A stretch of 8,508 nt of DNA from Candidatus Brocadiaceae bacterium (GTDB lineage: Bacteria; Planctomycetota; Brocadiia; Brocadiales; Bathyanammoxibiaceae). The notes below the pieces were generated by a model. It was given only the letters and a program-made list of their open reading frames with translations. It did not search any database and had not been told where the DNA came from. Where the stretch lies: assembly GCA_030018855.1 (NCBI GenBank), contig JASEHG010000079.1:1-8508 (forward strand), given 5' to 3'. Positions 6,500 through 8,508 of this stretch are shown one piece after another (positions within the stretch are counted from its first letter, which is position 1; each line of letters begins with the position of its first letter). A program made the translations under genes and the position numbers.

Positions 6500-6572
6500 A
6501 AAGGGGTAGGGTTCTGGATGTAAAAGCCAGATAGACAACGTAAAGTGGCTTCGACCCCTTACTACCCCCTTT
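6500..6572. repeat. 73-bp imperfect palindrome, REP/MITE-like
   Basis: AAAGGGGTAG (6500-6509) pairs with CTACCCCCTTT (6562-6572) with one bulged C. Inside, AAGCCA (6524-6529) pairs with TGGCTT (6546-6551), or alternatively TCTGG (6513-6517) with CCAGA (6527-6531). AAGGGGT (6501-6507) can also pair with ACCCCTT (6554-6560), so two outer registers compete. The layout recalls REP elements tied to IS200/IS605-like transposases, or a structured RNA. No transposase gene is present in the window. Confidence 0.45.
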
Positions 6573-6656
6573 ATGGAGACCACCGATTTACCTTAGGCGG
6601 ACGGAGAAAAGGGGAGAGGCCCTGCTAAGAGGCTCGGTCTATCGTGCATACCTAAA

Positions 6657-6680
6657 TTCGCCCCGTGAATGAAGGGCGAA
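6657..6680. repeat. 7-bp hairpin, dispersed-palindrome type
   Basis: TTCGCCC (6657-6663) and GGGCGAA (6674-6680) are perfect inverted repeats around a 10-nt loop. The pattern resembles small palindromic repeats seen between genes in many environmental genomes; this is from memory, not a search. No U-run follows in either direction, so an intrinsic terminator is unlikely. Confidence 0.45.
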
Positions 6681-6686
6681 AATCAG

Positions 6687-6801
6687 GTTCTCCCCCCCAC
6701 CTTTCTAAATTCCACAATTCTGTAAAAATCTTCTTGATTTTCTACTGGGGGGGATAAACTCATTACTCTTACTTGCAAGTCACGCCTAGGGCTGGGAGAA
6801 C
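6687..6801. repeat. C7/G7 and GTTCTCCC/GGGAGAAC competing inverted repeats
   Basis: GTTCTCCC (6687-6694) is the perfect inverse of GGGAGAAC (6794-6801). The overlapping C7 run (6692-6698) is the inverse of a G7 run (6747-6753). Both cannot form at once because they share three C residues. The pair lies upstream of the likely rightward promoter, so an RNA switch for the downstream gene would need an earlier start. It could instead be the ends of a ~115-bp non-coding element; I saw no target-site duplication. Confidence 0.4.
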
Positions 6802-6810
6802 TCTATAGCT

Positions 6811-6835
6811 TGTTATACTATATATATATATAGTA
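6811..6835 (+). promoter_or_regulatory. Extended -10 and (TA)n palindrome before the TPR-barrel gene
   Basis: TGTTATACT (6811-6819) is an extended -10 motif; no matching -35 is seen 16-18 nt upstream. It runs into a perfect 20-bp palindrome at 6816-6835 made of alternating TA flanked by TAC and GTA. Transcription would start inside the TA tract, about 25 nt before the TTG. Tracts of this kind can change length by slippage, which would alter promoter or leader spacing; that is inference. Confidence 0.4.
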
Positions 6836-6837
6836 GC

Positions 6838-6844
6838 AAGGAAG
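6838..6844 (+). promoter_or_regulatory. Shine-Dalgarno site supporting the TTG start
   Basis: AAGGAAG lies 6 nt before the TTG at 6851 (8 nt when counted from the end of its AAGGA core). It is the only strong ribosome site in reach and there is no ATG nearby, so it favours TTG over the GTG at 6857. Confidence 0.55.
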
Positions 6845-6850
6845 TTCTGG

Positions 6851-8389
6851 TTGTTCGTGATTTTTTGCCTTCTACTAAGAGCCACCCTTCCTCTACCTTC
6901 AGCCTTTGCACAGGATCAGCCGGGGGGAGAGACCCCTGTCAAAGGGATGGAGCCAGGGGCGGAGTTCCTCATCAAAGGGATGGAACAATTTAAAGAAGGC
7001 AATTACGAAAAGGCCCTGGAGGAGTTACAGAAGGCTGAGATTTACCTGCCAGAAGACCCTGACATACCCTTCTTTATTGGTCTAGCCTACCTCTATATAG
7101 TTAGGCCTGAGGATGCCGTCCCTTACCTCCAGAGTACAATTGAAAAAGACCCCATGTACTGGGACGCCTATTTCCAGCTTGGTACTGCCCTTTGTACCCT
7201 GGAGAGATTTGAAGAGGCCCTTGACCCCCTGGAAAAAGTTTACAAAGTCCAGCCCCAAAGGGAAGACCTGGGTTGCCTCCTGGGCATGGCCTGCTACAGG
7301 GTGGGAAGGTACGAGGAGGCCCTCAAGTACCTGGAGACAGGCGTTAGCTCAGACAGGATGAGGGATGTGGTGGCTATGTACACAGGCCTGGCCAGGGAGA
7401 AGGTTGGTAAACGTAAGGAGTCCCGCCTGGGTTTTAGTGACCTTTATACCCTTGATCCAACCTCAGTCCTTGCAGAGCCGGCAAGGAGGCTCTTTGATGT
7501 CCTCAGGATGGAAGAGGTAGTAGTCAGGCCCTACAGGTTCTCCGCTACCTTCCGGGCTATGTACGATGACAACGTAAGGCTTATTCCCACAGAGAACGTC
7601 TTTGGAGTGGGACATCCAAAGCCCAGCTTCGGCCAATCTGTCTTCCTGAAAGGTGAATACTCCCTGCTCAAGCGACCCAAATACGAAATCAACGCAAACT
7701 ATGGCTTTTACCAGACCATTTACAACTCCGATCGCAAGTTTGACGTACAGGACCATATTCCTGGCCTGAGCTTCATCTATCGTGGGGAGATAGGCCCGAT
7801 AGGTATAAGTCCAAGGCTAGACTACTCCTTTGACTACGTACTTTTAGACTACCGCTGGTTTCAGAGCCGCCACACGGCAAGGCCCAGCCTCACCCTCACA
7901 GAGGGGCCTCATTTTATGACCCTCCTCTCATTCACCTTTGAGGGTAAAGACTACAGTACAAGGCCTGATTTCCGTGCGGACAACAGGGACGGGGTTAATT
8001 ATAACGCAGGGCTAACCCAGTTCCTGCGCACTGCCGATGGTAAACATTATATAAAGTTTGGATATTACAGGGACTGGGAGAGGACTATAGGGGATAACTG
8101 GGACTACGACGCTAACCAACTTCTCGGGGGTGCCCAGGTTACCCTCCCCAAAAGGGTTCAACTCAGCGCCGACTACTCCTGGGAAAGGAGGAGACACCGC
8201 AACGATAACATCTTCTTTGGCAAGCATCGCAAGGACACTGAGAGGGTCATAAGCGCCTCCCTCTCCAGAGACTTCGGAGACCATATCACCGTCTTCGGGG
8301 AGTACCTCAGGCGTCGTAGTAGCTCCAACCTGGCCCTGTTTGATTATGAGAAGAACATCTATTCGTTGGGGATTAGTTACAGGTATTGA
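6851..8389 (+). CDS. Secreted TPR protein with C-terminal outer-membrane barrel
   Basis: A 512-residue protein. The N-terminus has a hydrophobic stretch ending in SAFA before QDQ, a signal peptide with likely cleavage after residue 20. About four TPR-like units follow (roughly 37-70, 71-104, 105-138, 139-172), with motifs such as GNYEKALEEL, ERFEEALDPLEK and GRYEEALKYLE. From about 226 to the end the sequence alternates aromatic and polar residues in beta-strand style (RPYRFSATFRAMYDDN onward) and ends in YSLGISYRY, the terminal aromatic typical of outer-membrane barrels. TPR plus barrel is the plan of SLAM (DUF560) translocators and of some polysaccharide-export porins. I cannot tell which, if either, applies. 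The chosen TTG leaves the signal peptide without basic residues, whereas the codons just upstream read VARKFW. A 13-nt in-frame direct repeat (6939-6951, 6972-6984) encodes two KGME copies. The gene is divergent from the queD operon. Confidence 0.8.
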   Translation: MFVIFCLLLRATLPLPSAFAQDQPGGETPVKGMEPGAEFLIKGMEQFKEGNYEKALEELQKAEIYLPEDPDIPFFIGLAYLYIVRPEDAVPYLQSTIEKDPMYWDAYFQLGTALCTLERFEEALDPLEKVYKVQPQREDLGCLLGMACYRVGRYEEALKYLETGVSSDRMRDVVAMYTGLAREKVGKRKESRLGFSDLYTLDPTSVLAEPARRLFDVLRMEEVVVRPYRFSATFRAMYDDNVRLIPTENVFGVGHPKPSFGQSVFLKGEYSLLKRPKYEINANYGFYQTIYNSDRKFDVQDHIPGLSFIYRGEIGPIGISPRLDYSFDYVLLDYRWFQSRHTARPSLTLTEGPHFMTLLSFTFEGKDYSTRPDFRADNRDGVNYNAGLTQFLRTADGKHYIKFGYYRDWERTIGDNWDYDANQLLGGAQVTLPKRVQLSADYSWERRRHRNDNIFFGKHRKDTERVISASLSRDFGDHITVFGEYLRRRSSSNLALFDYEKNIYSLGISYRY

Positions 8390-8407
8390 ACGGGTGTGTG
8401 CTTGTAG

Positions 8408-8429
8408 GGAGACCTCTTCAAAGGTCACC
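8408..8429 (+). terminator. Weak hairpin after the TPR-barrel gene
   Basis: GACCT (8411-8415) and AGGTC (8422-8426) form a stem with a 6-nt loop. It is extended past one mismatch by GG (8408-8409) and CC (8428-8429), and possibly enclosed by GTGTG (8396-8400) with CACAC (8429-8433). It lies about 20 nt past the stop. No T-run follows, so termination is only a suggestion. Confidence 0.25.
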
Positions 8430-8454
8430 ACACTACGTCGTGATGTCATTCTGA

Positions 8455-8508
8455 GTTTGTAGGGTGCGTCTTTAGACGCACCATTTATTATTTTGGTGCG
8501 TTTCACGC
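8455..8508. repeat. Paired-hairpin dispersed repeat, cut by window end
   Basis: GGTGCGTC (8463-8470) and GACGCACC (8475-8482) are perfect inverted repeats around TTTA. After an AT-rich spacer, a second copy of GGTGCGT (8495-8501) begins a new hairpin with ACGC (8505-8508), cut by the window edge. The same core thus occurs three times within 46 nt. This matches the style of a small palindromic repeat often found between genes. The preceding TGTCATTCTGAG (8444-8455) may be part of another dispersed repeat. Confidence 0.6.

Larger units (their letters stand above)
6371..6850. other. 480-bp divergent intergenic region rich in inverted repeats
   Basis: No protein gene is supported here. From left to right it holds the queD leader, a leftward promoter (6430-6458), an imperfect palindrome (6500-6572), a stretch 6573-6656 in which I see nothing firm beyond a weak CTTAG/CTAAG pair (6592-6596, 6634-6638), a 7-bp hairpin (6657-6680), a C7/G7 plus GTTCTCCC/GGGAGAAC region (6687-6801), and a (TA)n palindrome with a likely rightward -10. 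I found no tRNA and no recognisable riboswitch. The density of palindromes suggests remnants of small mobile elements, structured leader RNA, or both. Confidence 0.6.

Noticed and set aside
6541..6575. TTCGA motif suggestive of a tRNA T-arm
   Set aside because: The flanking bases do not form a 5-bp T-stem and no acceptor or anticodon arm can be placed around it.
8012..8506. Minus-strand open frame of 164 codons under the barrel gene
   Set aside because: It covers the antisense of barrel strands and begins inside the palindromic repeat; the plus-strand protein has coherent barrel features to its last residue.
1..8508. CRISPR array or classical insertion sequence
   Set aside because: No regularly spaced direct repeats and no transposase frame are present; the repeats seen are short palindromes.

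Overview
The window looks like a chromosomal segment from a Gram-negative bacterium of the Planctomycetota or a close relative. Two things suggest this: the ClpC N-domain reads like planctomycete ClpC, and an outer-membrane beta-barrel gene is present. This placement is inferred from remembered family sequences, not from a search. An anammox-type (Brocadiales-like) relative is possible but not shown.

About three quarters of the window is one leftward (minus-strand) gene train. In transcription order it runs: queD (6370-6005); a fused hexulose-6-phosphate-synthase/RraA-like gene (5957-4668); a broken small membrane-protein gene (4634-4362); an intact small membrane-protein gene (4365-4096); mcsA (4099-3575); mcsB (3603-2554); clpC (2538-73). 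A good sigma70-type promoter (TTGACT, 17 nt, TAGCAT) sits 60 nt upstream of queD. Several junctions are tight: two ATGA start/stop overlaps, a 29-nt mcsA/mcsB overlap and a 15-nt mcsB/clpC gap. The last three genes form the protein-arginine phosphorylation and Clp unfoldase module known from Firmicutes. McsB marks proteins with phospho-arginine, McsA activates McsB, and ClpC unfolds marked proteins for ClpP. The usual Firmicute repressor gene ctsR is absent; two small AT-rich membrane genes stand upstream of mcsA instead. The first two genes concern pterin/queuosine synthesis and C1/pentose-phosphate metabolism, so the train mixes pathways.

A 480-bp intergenic region (6371-6850) separates this train from a rightward gene. 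It is rich in inverted repeats: a ~73-bp imperfect palindrome, a 7-bp hairpin, a C7/G7 pair competing with an 8-bp inverted repeat, and a (TA)n palindrome next to the start of the rightward gene. That gene (6851-8389) encodes a secreted protein with about four TPR units followed by an outer-membrane beta-barrel.

The two window ends (1-56 and 8455-8508) carry paired hairpins that look like small dispersed palindromic repeats. The observations most worth a second look are: the strong hairpin in the 3' end of mcsA just before the mcsB start; the previously hidden broken membrane gene in a 33% G+C patch; the altered pArg-pocket motif in McsB; and the uncertain TTG start of the TPR-barrel gene.
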